The notes under the pieces: generated by a model
What the model was told of the DNA's origin: nothing
Databases searched by the model: none
Seen by the model: the letters and a program-made list of their open reading frames with translations, nothing else
Origin: Ophthalmolycus amberensis
Taxonomy: Eukaryota; Chordata; Actinopteri; Perciformes; Zoarcidae
Direction: 5' to 3'
Assembly: GCA_024529925.1 (NCBI GenBank)
Contig: JAFEUB010000720.1
Location: forward strand, 404,501-468,500
Length of the DNA: 64,000 bases
Translations under genes and position numbers: made by a program
Shown here: positions 52,858-64,000 of the stretch, one piece after another
Position numbering within the stretch: position 1 is the stretch's first letter
Layout: each line of letters begins with the position of its first letter

Positions 52858-53916
52858 GAAACACACCCTCCACGCTGTATTGTGTGCCAAACCACTTCTC
52901 CCTGAGGGGACACTGGCCCTCATGTTCTGGTGACAACAGCATCAGGTTGGCTTTCTCAGGGGTGAGGAGGGACAAAGCTCCACTGATCACCTACACACAC
53001 ACACACACACACACACAAACAAATAAAGTACATTTTTCAGCACAGAGATGAGTTGTTTTTTTCCCCCTTTATTCTAAATTACTTGTTTATGTGAAAACAA
53101 TTTCAGCTGTCAATCACAGTAAGAGGCAGCAAGACTGAACAGAAGTTGTTGTCATCACAGAGAAATATGCAAAGCCACAATTAGACTAACGTTTGATGCA
53201 AAATAATATCCACCAATCAAAGACAGAACCAACAACTCGTGAAAATATATTTCTGGCACATAATGGTCTTTTCTATACAAGCATTAACATATCAGACGGA
53301 GTCAAATGTCGATATTTTTCTGCTTTCCGGTGACCCGTTTCATTAACATCTTTATCTAAAAAAGGGAAATATAGGATTTTAGAATAAAATCCTGAACTGG
53401 TTCACTCCCCGAACTACTGAACTACTTACTTCTGGGTCGAACTCAAACATCAACTGATCTCCTGTCAGTAAGTCTTCTTTAGGGAACAGCTGCATGTTCT
53501 CACAAATGTCCTCGACATATTCTATAGGGTCAATCTGACAAAGAGGAAAACATTCCCATTAATAAAATCACAATATCAAATTGCAGTTTGTCTAAAAATC
53601 TTCAAATACAGCAGCACATGAATATTTGGATTCTTACTTGCTCCTGATAGTGAAACTCGTTCGCTTCAATCTTCTGAATCTCATCATATACTCTGAATGC
53701 ATGAACACAAATATTGAATTATTACCTTTATGCATCCCAGACAGAACCTCAGAACATCCAACATCTCATTCAACGAACATAACAAAAAGAATAAAGGTAT
53801 ACATTTATAAATGAGCGGTATAACGCGGTATTAACTACCTCCTACACCACAATGTACCAAAAAAATGAATATAGAAGTTCTACAAGGTTAGTATGTTCTG
53901 TTCTGTTTGATGAGAC

Positions 53917-53953
<37 letters not shown>

Positions 53954-56900
53954 CTTTTCTGTGGTCCGAGTGTCTGCAGCATCTTCAGGTACTGGAACAC
54001 CAGGTGAGTCACCTGTGAAAGACAACAGACTCACAGAAATGAGATGTCCTGACTTAAAAGTCCTTCTGCTTTAATGAACGATTGCCACGATCATTTTGTC
54101 AGTAAAATTATTGTAATTACCTCTTTTTCTCCAAAAATGATGGAGGTCAAGGGAAAATTACAGTTAAGTTTCATAAAGCACAGAAATAACACTGATGCGA
54201 GGCAAAGATTGTTCTATGGTTGTTTGATTACAGTCATTAGAACAAGCTAGGACAATCATTTGAATACTAAACGCTGAATAGAAAGTAATGTCATTCACCC
54301 CCTTTCAGAGACTCAAACATGTAAATCAAAATGTCCCCTCCGCCTTTGTGAATAAAGAGTAATAATCATCATCATCTGTGAACAACAGATAATGATTGTT
54401 TGTTGGAGGAGAACACAGGAAGGGAAGTACGTCGTAACGGTTGCTATGGATGCAAGTCACAGAGTAGACGACTGTGATCGTAAAGACATGCGAGCGGCAT
54501 CAATGGGCCTCATTCACAAATCGTTCTTAAAAACCCACCGATGCAGTTTTCACAAAGATTCTGATCTTCACCAATAATTCCTCATGTGGGATTTGTTCTT
54601 AAGAAGAGAATACACGCACACTCAAGAGCACACTTAAGCACACTGTAGTCCTTACATGTTGCAAATTAACTCAAAGTAATGTGTTACTGCGTTTTCTTTA
54701 ATTCTACTGTTGTAGAATATTATAGGACTTAGATTACAATAATATGTTTGTCTTAATAATAATTATTATCATTTTCTTTTTTACAAAGCATTATAGTCTT
54801 TTAAAAATAATTTACATCAACTATGTTAATCGGGAAACGTGCTTCCAATTTTAGAGATCGCACCATCTTTTACTTCATCAGCTGAGCGTCCGTCTTCACT
54901 TTACTGAACGAGTAATAGCATCCCTTGTATCTTTTTATGGTTTTATTTTATATCCACTACAAAATCTTATTTGGTGCTCATTTCCTCCAGAAGTACCTTC
55001 ACTTCAGTATTATTGAAGCTTTTTCCTTTTACATTTGGAGTCCGGTGCTCTACCCTCTTCAGACTTTTGTTTGGGCATTCTTGACTTAATTCTCTCAGTC
55101 TCTCTTTTTTAACTTCTGTGTGTGCACACGGCACTGCAGTCTCCCCCCTTTTTAAATGGGGGATTTTATTGGGCTGCTAATTAGGATCAACTGGCACGCG
55201 GTTTGAATTTGGTTTGACAATGGGAGTCATCATCATAAGAAGAACACAGGTTAAACATTTCTGCAGTTTAAGAACACCTCATGAATCTAACATAGATTTT
55301 TATTTTGACATTTAAAAAAAAGACCGACATTCTCATCAAACAGCATCCTCAAGGCTGTTGCAGCATTTATCAATGTACGTTTGTCGACTGGATTGTCTTT
55401 TCATTAATCATTAGAAAAAGTCTCCTGTTCAACGATTGCCAACCGCCTCCCTGTTTAAGACACACATTGCCATGGAAACAGACAGATTGCTCCCTTGAAG
55501 TCACCTGTTGTATTCATGAAAAATAAGACAGGCCAGCTGGGTCCATGCAGGGTACGACAACTTACACGGACTGATTCTCTATGATCCGACAACAAATGAT
55601 TCGGATGATACGCTGTGAACTGGAGATAAATGCGTAAACCGCTGCTCGATTTTTTTTGCCCGACTTCCTCATCTCAGGCCAGAGCGGCGGTGCTTCCATG
55701 AATCCAGAGGACGAACGAACAATAAAGAGAAGAAGAGTCCAAAAGAGATTTTTTATTCACCTGGTAGAAGTTTTGGAAACCTTCATCGGTGAGGGTGATG
55801 GAGATGGAGAAGATGGAGTAGGTGGTGTTTTGGTCAAAGCCAGTTTCACTGTTGCCTCCGAACAAAGCCAAGGCCCAGCACCTAAACACAACAATTCTCA
55901 TGTTATGATGATGTACTTTAACAGCAACGGTTGTTTCTGAAAAGTCTGCACTGCATTACCAGAGAAGAAGAAATGATGTGGACTGTGATGCATCACACCA
56001 AGAGAGTTTTTATCTCTGAACGTTTTCATACGGCACTGACATGAACTGAAACCAGCAGTATAGATATTTATTCGGTTGTATAATAAATGCACTAAAGCCC
56101 GCAAACTAAACTTGAATGCATCTGATCAGTAGTGTTCCACACAGTTTGTGTGATGGACACACGTATAGAAAGACCATTCCCTAATTTCACTTCAGGGGGG
56201 ACAACAGTGGCCCAATTTCAAACAAGCCTCTCGGCCCCTCGATGCTGTGATTGTCTGAACTCAATAAAAACAACCACTCTACCGCCTCAGCAGTTTGGTT
56301 CGACTGGGAATTCAAACAGAGTACACTCAAATTTCACTGTTTATTAACAATTGAAAACAGCACGCACAGTAAATAGAGATATTCTATCAAACGCTCCAAG
56401 TGGTGCTGATGGTAAAGGGACTATTAGATGGGCTCTCGGTATTGTGGGACTACAGAGGGTTTGTCGCATCGCTTTGCCACTTAGCAACAAGAGGCTGAAA
56501 CACTCGTGTACAGCCACATCCATGATGGGATGAGAATGTATGAATCACATTGTCAAGTGGGCTGGCAAAGTGTATAGTTTCAAGATTGGGCTCGAACACT
56601 CGGGTCGCGCTCAGAGCTGGAAAAAGCTCATGTATACCAAGCAAATTGAAGACCTTTTAATTGGGTTTTTTGGAGTGCCCTTCAATCATAAAAACAAATA
56701 GACAGAGGCAATAACACTCACTTCTTCCTGAGCACTGAGAGGACGCTTCCTGTGCCTTCATGGCCAATCAGCCAAGAGATGTAGTGGAGAGGCTTCACTC
56801 TGAGAAGAGGCGGGAAGAACATGAAAAGGAGACACAAAAAAACATTGCTGCAATCCCTCTAAAATCAGGGCAAACATTGTATCTTTTGGCTGGTCTGAGT

Positions 56901-59900
56901 CTGTTTATATGAAGAGGCACCACTCTGGAGAAAGAAGACATCGACATGGAAAAAAAAACAACTATACTTTTGATGCAATTTAGTCCAAGTCAGAGGGAAG
57001 CATGGTCTGCTGTGGGTTGTGTAGTTCTGGATTTATGTGCCCTGTACCGTACATATTGTACATCCACTGTACGTGGCTCACCTGTAGTATTTCTCCTGAG
57101 GGGGGAGGGCCCAAGTGATATTCAAAGCATGAACTTTCCTCACAGGGACGACTGCAAACACACAGAGAGACGGTTAGAGAAACACCACGATAGAAAGATA
57201 ACTGCTGCTTACTTCTACTGGTTTGTATTTCCTCAACCTTTTTGGCCTGTGATCCATTAAAACAAGCCGCTATGAGAGCCTGCAACATCTCATTTGCATT
57301 TGTTCACACATTGAAAGCAGTTCAACCAGATGTCTTTTTTTTTTAAATTCTATTTCAGATTGCTCTATTCAAAAGCTTGAAAAGGTAAAATTGTAAAAAA
57401 TGTAACGAAATCAGCGGAATTGCAGAAAAAACTGTTTCTGCATCACTATCCCGTAAACTATCTCCCGACCCCGTCAAGAGACATTCAGAGGTTGGGAACT
57501 ACTGCAGAGTACACCAGATGTGCTCAGTAATTAGAGATGTGCCATGGGATTGATGCGTACCTCTGTAGAGCTGGTTAAAGGCTGGCGTGTCAAAAGGATC
57601 CAGCATATCAGAGAAATCTGGCTCGGACAGACCACTGTGGACACAAAAACAGAATCATAGCAAACAAGAGATAAGAAGATACCCATCAACACAACAATGC
57701 CAATACCTCATTAAACGAGCTTTAAACACACTATAATGCTTTTTTGTACTATTTTTGAAGAAAACACATTCGTTTCAGAATAATTACGCCGACTATTTAT
57801 AATGAGATAATTGAAAAGGTTTATTGAATAAGTTTAAAGACAACCGTTTCCAATTCACACTTACAATTTCACAGAAATAGCACCTTTTCACATGTTTTCA
57901 GAGTGATAATAATAAAAATTGTATTGCTCTAAAAGGAGTTGAGGCTATACAATACTTCATAATCAAATGGATGAGAGAAATTCGTCAACACATACAGGAG
58001 CATGTAATCCCTTAACTGAAATGAAAGCATGATGATGTTTCACATCACAGTGATATGCATGTCGAATCTCTAAAAGAAACCTGCCGCAGGGACTCATGAA
58101 GCAAATACAAGTGGAGTTCTGTAAGAAAAACACTAATCCAGTTTGACTTTAGGGGAAAAAATTATCTCTTTCAGGAGTTGGGGGGGGGGGGGGGGCGAGG
58201 TGAAGCGAGGTAAAAAAAGAGCCGAGAGCGAGACGGAGGAAGGCTTGACATTTACGTCTGAGCAAAGTCTCAAAAGGATTTTCAGGCTCAGTCTATATCG
58301 CACCAGCACCTCATCACTGTGACCGAGAGCCTCTTCTCCAATACTCACTTGTTAGGCACCTTGCTGAAGATCTCTCTCACCCACTTCTCCAGAGTGTCCA
58401 GCTTCTCTAAAAGGACAGGCCGAGTGAAGAAGGATAAATTAAGAGTTCGAGTGCGTCTCAACATTTCTGGCTGAAATCTCATAATTCTGGGTTTGGGAGT
58501 CTTCAGTGAAATGCCGTTTGTTTGTTCTAAAGCAAACACTGTCGACTACATTTAGCCCATAAATGCCCAATCCGTGAACGGTTATGCTTCAAACCGTTTC
58601 ATCATTATAGATTAATAGTATAATTGAGGTCAACAAATAAATGAAAAGTCACCACTTTCTGTGTTTCTAACCAAGTGATACTAGAAGTAAAATATCATCT
58701 TTACAATAAAGAAAACTCAACTTACTGAGTAGTAATAGGAGGTTCCAGTCCTTTTTTATCAACACGTATTTGGATTATATTCATGGTCAGCATTGTGCCT
58801 GCAATAACCATTCAATGAATTACATTAAATTCTGTAATTCAATCTATTTATATTCTGGAATTCTATCCAGTTGTTTCATTGTAGCCGGCCCTCTTTCCTG
58901 TGTGGGATTCAAATTACAGACACAAGGGATTCATAAAAGGAAAGGCATGCATGTTTTCATCATTATGAAAGCCTCCCTGTTTACTGAGCGCTCTCCCACA
59001 GGATACCGATACTGACAGTATCACTAGTATAAATATAAAGTTGGGATCTGTCTCATGTAAGACACTCCTCTTTCTGCAGGCAATCTGTGCTGGAGGAAAA
59101 ACACTCCCGCCCTGCGCGCAGCATGAGATCAGATTGTGATCGAAGGCTCACAGCATGATGGAAAAGGGCCAATTATTGACTTTATTCTTAATAAAACAAT
59201 GCAACACAGCGAGTCCTTTCAGCCCAGTTTGTTTAGCTGTGCTGTAAATGGATACAGAAGCTGCTCTTCTTCAGCATTTCTGACACAGAAGCTGCGCGAG
59301 GAGAATTTGTCTGCCTACAGAAATACATACTCGTGACATTTACATGGAACAACCCGGACCAAAATCTTAGAAATAACAACTTAAAGCTGCTATAAAAACA
59401 ATTTTACTGTTGTGGTTCACCCTCATCGTTCTCATTATTGTTTCCAGCTCATGTCTCAAATCTCATGTCGGGAGACAAATTTCAGTTTTCACATTTCCTT
59501 AGTATACTATATATAATCTTTGTCTTTCCAATGGATCCAGAAATCATCATGACACCTTCGCATCACTTTGCAGGAGATGATTTTCGGGGCGCTTTAAATA
59601 GCACTCGAGGTTTCAACAGGAATTCAGCTGTTTCAGAGGATGATTTTTCTCAGCACGAATGTCAACACGAGTCATTATTTTACCTTCATGCAGTAGTTAA
59701 TTAGTTGGCTGATATTTTCTGTGAAACCCTGACAACACGCGTTATATATTCTGTGTCTGACTGAAATTATTTCAATTTGAGTTGATTCAGGAATGATTAA
59801 CCACAGTCGGCTGAACATGGATGAATCCTTATTAGAGCGGAGACTAATTATGTTTTAATTGTGCATTAATCTACAGATTGCTTTTTCAATTCATTAATCC

Positions 59901-62773
59901 GTTGTATGAAATTACAGAAAACAATTCAATTTATGTCAATCTAATAATAAGGCTGGTTCTTTATGTATAATAAATGGAGGACATTTTCCTGACCTTTTGA
60001 CTGCACAGCCAGAGTCATGTAGTGGGCAGAGTAATGTTTCTTCCAGAAGGCACGCAGTCGCTTATAGACATTGATCTTCTTCTTCTTTGGCTCGTGCTTG
60101 AGCGTCTGCGCATTCCCTGGTGTTGTCACAAGTAAGCAATCAATTCAGCAGAACTATAACACACTGTGAAAACGAACGGTTTACAAATGGAGGGATATCA
60201 GCAAGACAGGAAACTTGGCGTCGGTCTCAGCACTCCTGTTTGTTATTGCCGAACATACCCCAAGGAGGCCCTGTGTGTATTATGTGTCCCAGCGGTTGTG
60301 TTTACCAACTCACCCCAGCAGAACTTGCCCATGGGGTGTCCTGATTTGGCCAAACTTCCGAACAGCATCTCTTTCCTGTGGGAGTCCGACGGTTTAGCCA
60401 GCTGGTACTCTGATGGACAGAAGGAGAGGCAGAAAAAAAACCTTGATGCAACGGAGAAAAACATTAATTAATGGTGCGCAAAAGAGCCGTGTGTGGAGAA
60501 CTCGGCAATGCTGCTGATGAAAAGTTTAACTCCAAGCACAACAGCTGAACTTTAACTTCTCAGCGCAGAGGAATGAGGCACGGAGTCACCCAGACTCACC
60601 GCTGTCAACGGCCTCCACCTCTCGATCAATGGCGTCACGGATCATCAGGGGGCAGATGAAGAACTGAGCCCACCTGAGAGGTTGAGGGGACAAAGAGACT
60701 ATAATCAGGGGCCATATACCAGCCAGAGAGAAAGGACACAGGTCAGACAGACACAATCAGATGGAGACTGATACAGACAACAGCAGGATGGAAGGCAGCT
60801 GATTTGAGCCTCTACTCTTTGCCCGAGTCTGTTAGTTTACGTGAGAAGCCCGTTTATTTCCTATGACTGATCAGATTGTGAGACATCTCTTTAGTGATAC
60901 TTTATGTTGTTGGGTATTGGCAAAAATGCTTCCCCCATACATGGGGTCTCAAACTTTGGCACAGCAAAATCACAGCTATCAAGAGGGAGCACTATGTTGG
61001 TTAACAGGTGTCAAAATAAAGCACGCAATTATGTGTGATTTAAAGAAAAGAAAAAACCATTGCAAGAAAACTGAGGAAGGAAGTTAAACAGAAACGTATT
61101 AGTGAATTTGGTGGATTTACGAAACGCTGGTGCATCTCAATCCTGACCTTGTCTGTTGATGACCGACAGAGTAAAAGTTAAAAATAGGACAGCATGTTTT
61201 CTCTGTATGTATAAAAATACCAGGAAGAGTCCCAGTTTCCAAAGATCTTTTGGTTGGTTTGGTTTTAAAATGTCTTAAAGTGTTTTTTGGAGTTTACTTC
61301 CTCCTTTTCTTATTCCTGTGTTTTGTGTTTATCTGAAAATGATCAGATGGTTCTCAAGAAGTCCACTTCTTAAGAGTGACTGCTCCGCAAACAACAAAAA
61401 ACCCTCAGATCCTCCCTCACCTGTCAAGAGCCTCTTTGAAGCTTTTCCTCTGGACGTCAAACTGGAAGATGGTCCTCTCGCAGTCGGTGGAGGCGTTGTC
61501 GCTCCCGCCATGCTTCTTGAGGAAAACATCAAAGCCATTTTCTGAGGGGTACTTCTCACTGCCCATGAACACCACTGGGACACAATGGGAAAAACAGTAG
61601 GGGGGAGGGGGGGGGGGGTGAGAAGAGTTGTAAATCAAAAAATAAAAGGAATTTACAGAAAGAAATCCACCACAGCTTGGTGATGTGCCTTGCATTTGTG
61701 TTTTTTTCTTATTTAAGTGGGATGCTGGCCAAACAGACACGGTGTTATACTTCCCGCTGAGCCACATTAGAAGTTGATGGCGTTTTTAACATTTTGCAAC
61801 GGTTTTGATGACAGTCAAAGAATAGATAAACTATTATTTTCAAACGGATCACCTACATCGTTAGAAGACACAGATTTAACAATTTCTCCACCGACAGTAG
61901 CATCATTAGACTGGAATGCAATTCAAAAAAATACGTGGCATTTCAAGAAAGGAGAGCAACTCTTGCTTTTTTTGAACTGGAAAAAAAACTTAACACTGAA
62001 AAAATTAAGTTCCAAACCATTCTTTGTTGTTTGGTGGAGGGTATTCTGGGAAATGTCAGTGATTATTAACTGAAGTAGAAGTAGACAAAACAGGTTAAGG
62101 AAAAGAGGGTACACTGAATAATTTAAAATAACAAAACTCCTCCTGGAATGCATTAAATATGGCTGCTCTTCCTGAGGTTTCCCCCCCCTCCCCACATTAA
62201 AGTTGCAAGATCTAAGATTGGGAGCATTTCGATTGCTTCTCAACATGGTGCCGTATGAGAGCAGCGCAGAGCGCCATCCCCGAGCTTACCAGTGGGGCAC
62301 GATCACAGGCACGAACAGGCACTGAAAGCACGCGCAGCAGGCCGTCAACAAAGCAAGGAGAAGCTCAACACACACGGAGGGAGAGCGACTTAACTCTCTG
62401 CTCAGGTAGACATTACGCCACTATATCACTTTACATAGCACTTACAAACAGTTGTTTGCTGCTATATTGATGTTTAGAATGTCAAATAAAGCTCCTTTAA
62501 AGTAGAGTTTCGTTCTTGCCAAAGAGTCCAAGTATATAAGAGTATCGTATGTCGAACATGACTTGATACAGGCGATAGAACGCAATGTAAGAGAACTGAA
62601 TTCGAGGGCAAATTGACCCTTGACCAAGCAAAGTTGAGTATTTAAATTTTCAAAAAACATGACTTAACCCTCTCTGGTTGAATACTCACTGTGCTCCAGA
62701 AAGTGAGCGAGGCCGGGGAGGTCACTTGGGTCGCTGAAGCTCCCCACTCCAACACACAGCGCTGCTGCAGACT

Positions 62774-62809
<36 letters not shown>

Positions 62810-63542
62810 ATAATTCTAGTAATACTACAGCCTGTTATAGATTACTCCTCTGTGCCATAGGCCTTTGTTGTTGATTAAATATTATTAAAACCGCATGGAT
62901 GAGCAAAACCATTGCACTGTCCATGAACAGGGGAACTGTAGTTTATTTTCAGTTATTCCCAAATACACTGTCCTGCTACTGTGAATACTTGCACCAAATA
63001 AAACTAACTAACTAACCAATGAACTAACGAATACATCAATGGTTTTGTTCTTTCCATTGTATTTGTTGATAATGACAAAAATACATACTTTAAGTAGCTC
63101 GAGCTCTGTCTGTGTGGAAGTTTAAGGTAGTTCTGTGGTTTAAAAAAGTTTGTGTATTTAACAATACTATAAATAGTTTACAGTTTGTGCTGACAACTCT
63201 CTTGCATAAATCTACGCATCTTATTTGAACGCAAATTTCTTTGGTTTCAAAATGACTCACGTTTGTTGTCTAGTCTGCAAATAATTGAATGGTGCCCTAT
63301 ATTAACCACTTCCCGGCGGTACCTGTTTATCTGCATTTTTTTTCTTTTTCCCCTCGTCATCATCATCACTGCACATCCCGTCGTCATCGCCCTCCTCCTC
63401 AGACTCATCTTCGGTTTCCTCTCCAGATTCATCGCCCTCCTCCTCTTCCTCCTCTCCATCCGAGTCCTCGTCTTCAGACGCAGCTGGCCCGCTGTAATCT
63501 GAGATGAGCAGAGCTCGCAGGCCGTTGTCCAGCACGATGTGT
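45282..63542 (-). CDS. nrdc: nardilysin, M16 zinc metallopeptidase (5' partial)
   Basis: Nardilysin cleaves before basic residues at dibasic sites and acts as a regulator of ectodomain shedding. Thirty exons in transcript order: 63323-63542, 62690-62771, 61421-61574, 60600-60673, 60314-60409, 59994-60116, 58349-58406, 57561-57634, 57082-57151, 56722-56799, 55761-55881, 53954-54012, 53638-53692, 53430-53534, 52867-52990, 52433-52519, 51695-51814, 51514-51565, 50932-51082, 49456-49583, 49113-49275, 48892-48923, 48471-48609, 48308-48355, 48167-48219, 47845-47928, 47519-47609, 47233-47349, 45661-45750 and 45282-45560. They keep one frame of 1041 codons plus stop; about 100 N-terminal residues lie off the right edge (human about 1150 in all). 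The first exon carries the acidic insert specific to nardilysin. The next has the zinc motif HFLEH, and REVEAVDSEYQ supplies the later Glu. All introns are GT-AG except one GC donor. The C-terminal tail after SAFIEGLPLFPL differs from mammals. Confidence 0.95.
49742..50554. mobile_element. inverted-repeat MITE with TTAA ends in an nrdc intron
   Basis: The left end reads TTAAAGGAATAGTTCGACAT and the right end is its near-exact reverse complement (ATTCCTTTAA), giving terminal inverted repeats of about 30 bases with two or three differences. TTAA on both sides fits piggyBac-type insertion. The right part carries the same internal sequence as the copy at 35976-36305, in opposite orientation. The left and middle parts do not match it, so another element may have inserted within, roughly 49785-50395. 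It lies in the intron between exons 50932-51082 and 49456-49583. Confidence 0.65.
52810..52855. repeat. (CA)n microsatellite just after an nrdc donor site
   Basis: A run of about 23 CA units on the plus strand. On the transcribed strand it lies 12 bases beyond the donor of nrdc exon 52867-52990, and the donor itself is gtgtgt. Confidence 0.95.
52993..53017. repeat. (CA)n microsatellite forming an nrdc acceptor tract
   Basis: On the transcribed strand this is a (TG)n run that ends directly in TAG and then exon 52867-52990. It takes the place of a normal polypyrimidine tract. Confidence 0.95.
54013..55760 (-). other. nrdc intron, probably containing an old repeat
   Basis: This 1.7-kb intron has no coding exon. 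The segment starting 'gggcctcattcacaaatcgt' near 54505, followed by repeated 'ttcttaa' motifs, resembles the end of a DNA-transposon-derived fish repeat. Its other boundary was not found. Confidence 0.45.
58407..59993 (-). other. nrdc intron without recognisable internal feature
   Basis: An A/T-rich intron of 1.6 kb between two phase-compatible nrdc exons. Open frames on either strand are short and show no domain. Other introns of this gene longer than 600 bases (60674-61420, 61575-62689) are similar; 62772-63322 opens with a CA microsatellite. Confidence 0.6.
62775..62805. repeat. (CA)n microsatellite next to an nrdc acceptor
   Basis: On the transcribed strand this (TG)n run ends a few bases before the acceptor of the HFLEH exon (62690-62771). 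Confidence 0.95.
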
Positions 63543-64000
63543 CTGGAGGGATACAAGTCAGAAAGGTGAAAGAGCTCTCTGTGATCTTTACTGCATTTAT
63601 CGTTTGATTTTTTTTTTTGTATTCCTGAACAGGCGGTTAAATCAGATGTCTCTTTGCAGACTGCATCTCATACCCTGTGAGAATCCTTTTTTTCTTTGCT
63701 TTTTCCACAGCAAATGTATCTGTGTTTGCCCCAAAGAGGCCTGAGGCACTGATGTGTGCTCATAGCATGAAATCGTCCCATCCAACTACAATAAAACTGT
63801 ACTGATCCAGCTGGAAGAGAGGCGCTATATCATTTTGGGATCTGGGTTGGTGGATCTGGGTAATTTTTCCTCAGCATTTTTCACATTCATGAATATAAGA
63901 AAATAGTATACTTGCATGTGTATTATTGCACGAACAATCATAAATAATAGTGACTGAAAATAAAGTACGAAATAGAGGAGATATATCATGTAAGTTGATG
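63543..64000 (-). other. nrdc intron running off the right edge
   Basis: The nrdc exon at 63323-63542 begins with the third base of a codon, so at least one upstream coding exon (N-terminal or targeting part and start codon) is outside the window. No coding exon is recognised in these last 458 bases. Confidence 0.7.

Overview
The window is nuclear DNA from a ray-finned fish, most likely a percomorph teleost. The evidence is intron-rich protein genes with GT-AG splice sites and conserved exon phases, dense CA/GT microsatellites, and several short interspersed repeats that are common in percomorph genomes. No species can be assigned. Six protein genes can be read exon by exon: crlf1, odf3l2, ebi3, a rabgap1l-type coiled-coil gene, fam163a and nrdc. 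All predicted exon junctions keep the reading frame. Nothing bacterial, viral or CRISPR-like is present.

Layout. (1) 1-12.5 kb, plus strand: crlf1, a secreted class I cytokine-receptor-like protein. Its signal-peptide exon lies left of the window. (2) 12.5-17 kb: intergenic DNA with crlf1 3' sequence and a recently rearranged block of direct repeats and perfect palindromes. (3) 17.1-19.0 kb, plus strand: odf3l2 (CIMAP/outer dense fibre family), an STPGP-repeat protein of cilia and sperm tails. (4) 19.4-21.7 kb, minus strand: ebi3, the soluble receptor-like subunit of IL-27/IL-35-type cytokines, convergent with odf3l2. (5) 22.3-25.5 kb, minus strand: a gene matching the short, TBC-less C-terminal isoform of RABGAP1L. 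(6) 29.4-30.1 kb, minus strand: fam163a, a small membrane protein, with a CpG-rich candidate promoter at about 38.5-38.9 kb. (7) 30-45 kb: gene-poor DNA with old fish repeats and a complete non-autonomous hAT-like element. (8) 45.3-63.5 kb, minus strand: nrdc (nardilysin, an M16 metallopeptidase), 30 coding exons down to the stop codon. Its N-terminal exon lies beyond the right edge.

The genes do not form one pathway. Two encode secreted receptor-like cytokine subunits (crlf1, ebi3) that flank a sperm/cilia gene. From memory, the human counterparts lie on 19p13 (CRLF1, ODF3L2, EBI3) and on chromosome 1 (RABGAP1L, FAM163A, NRDC), which suggests an ancestral vertebrate linkage group. I found no clearly undescribed biological system. 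The points most worth a second look are the stand-alone TBC-less rabgap1l gene, the template-switch-like palindrome cluster at 14.6-15.9 kb, the GC donor and microsatellite-bounded exon in nrdc, and the transposon copies with target-site duplications.
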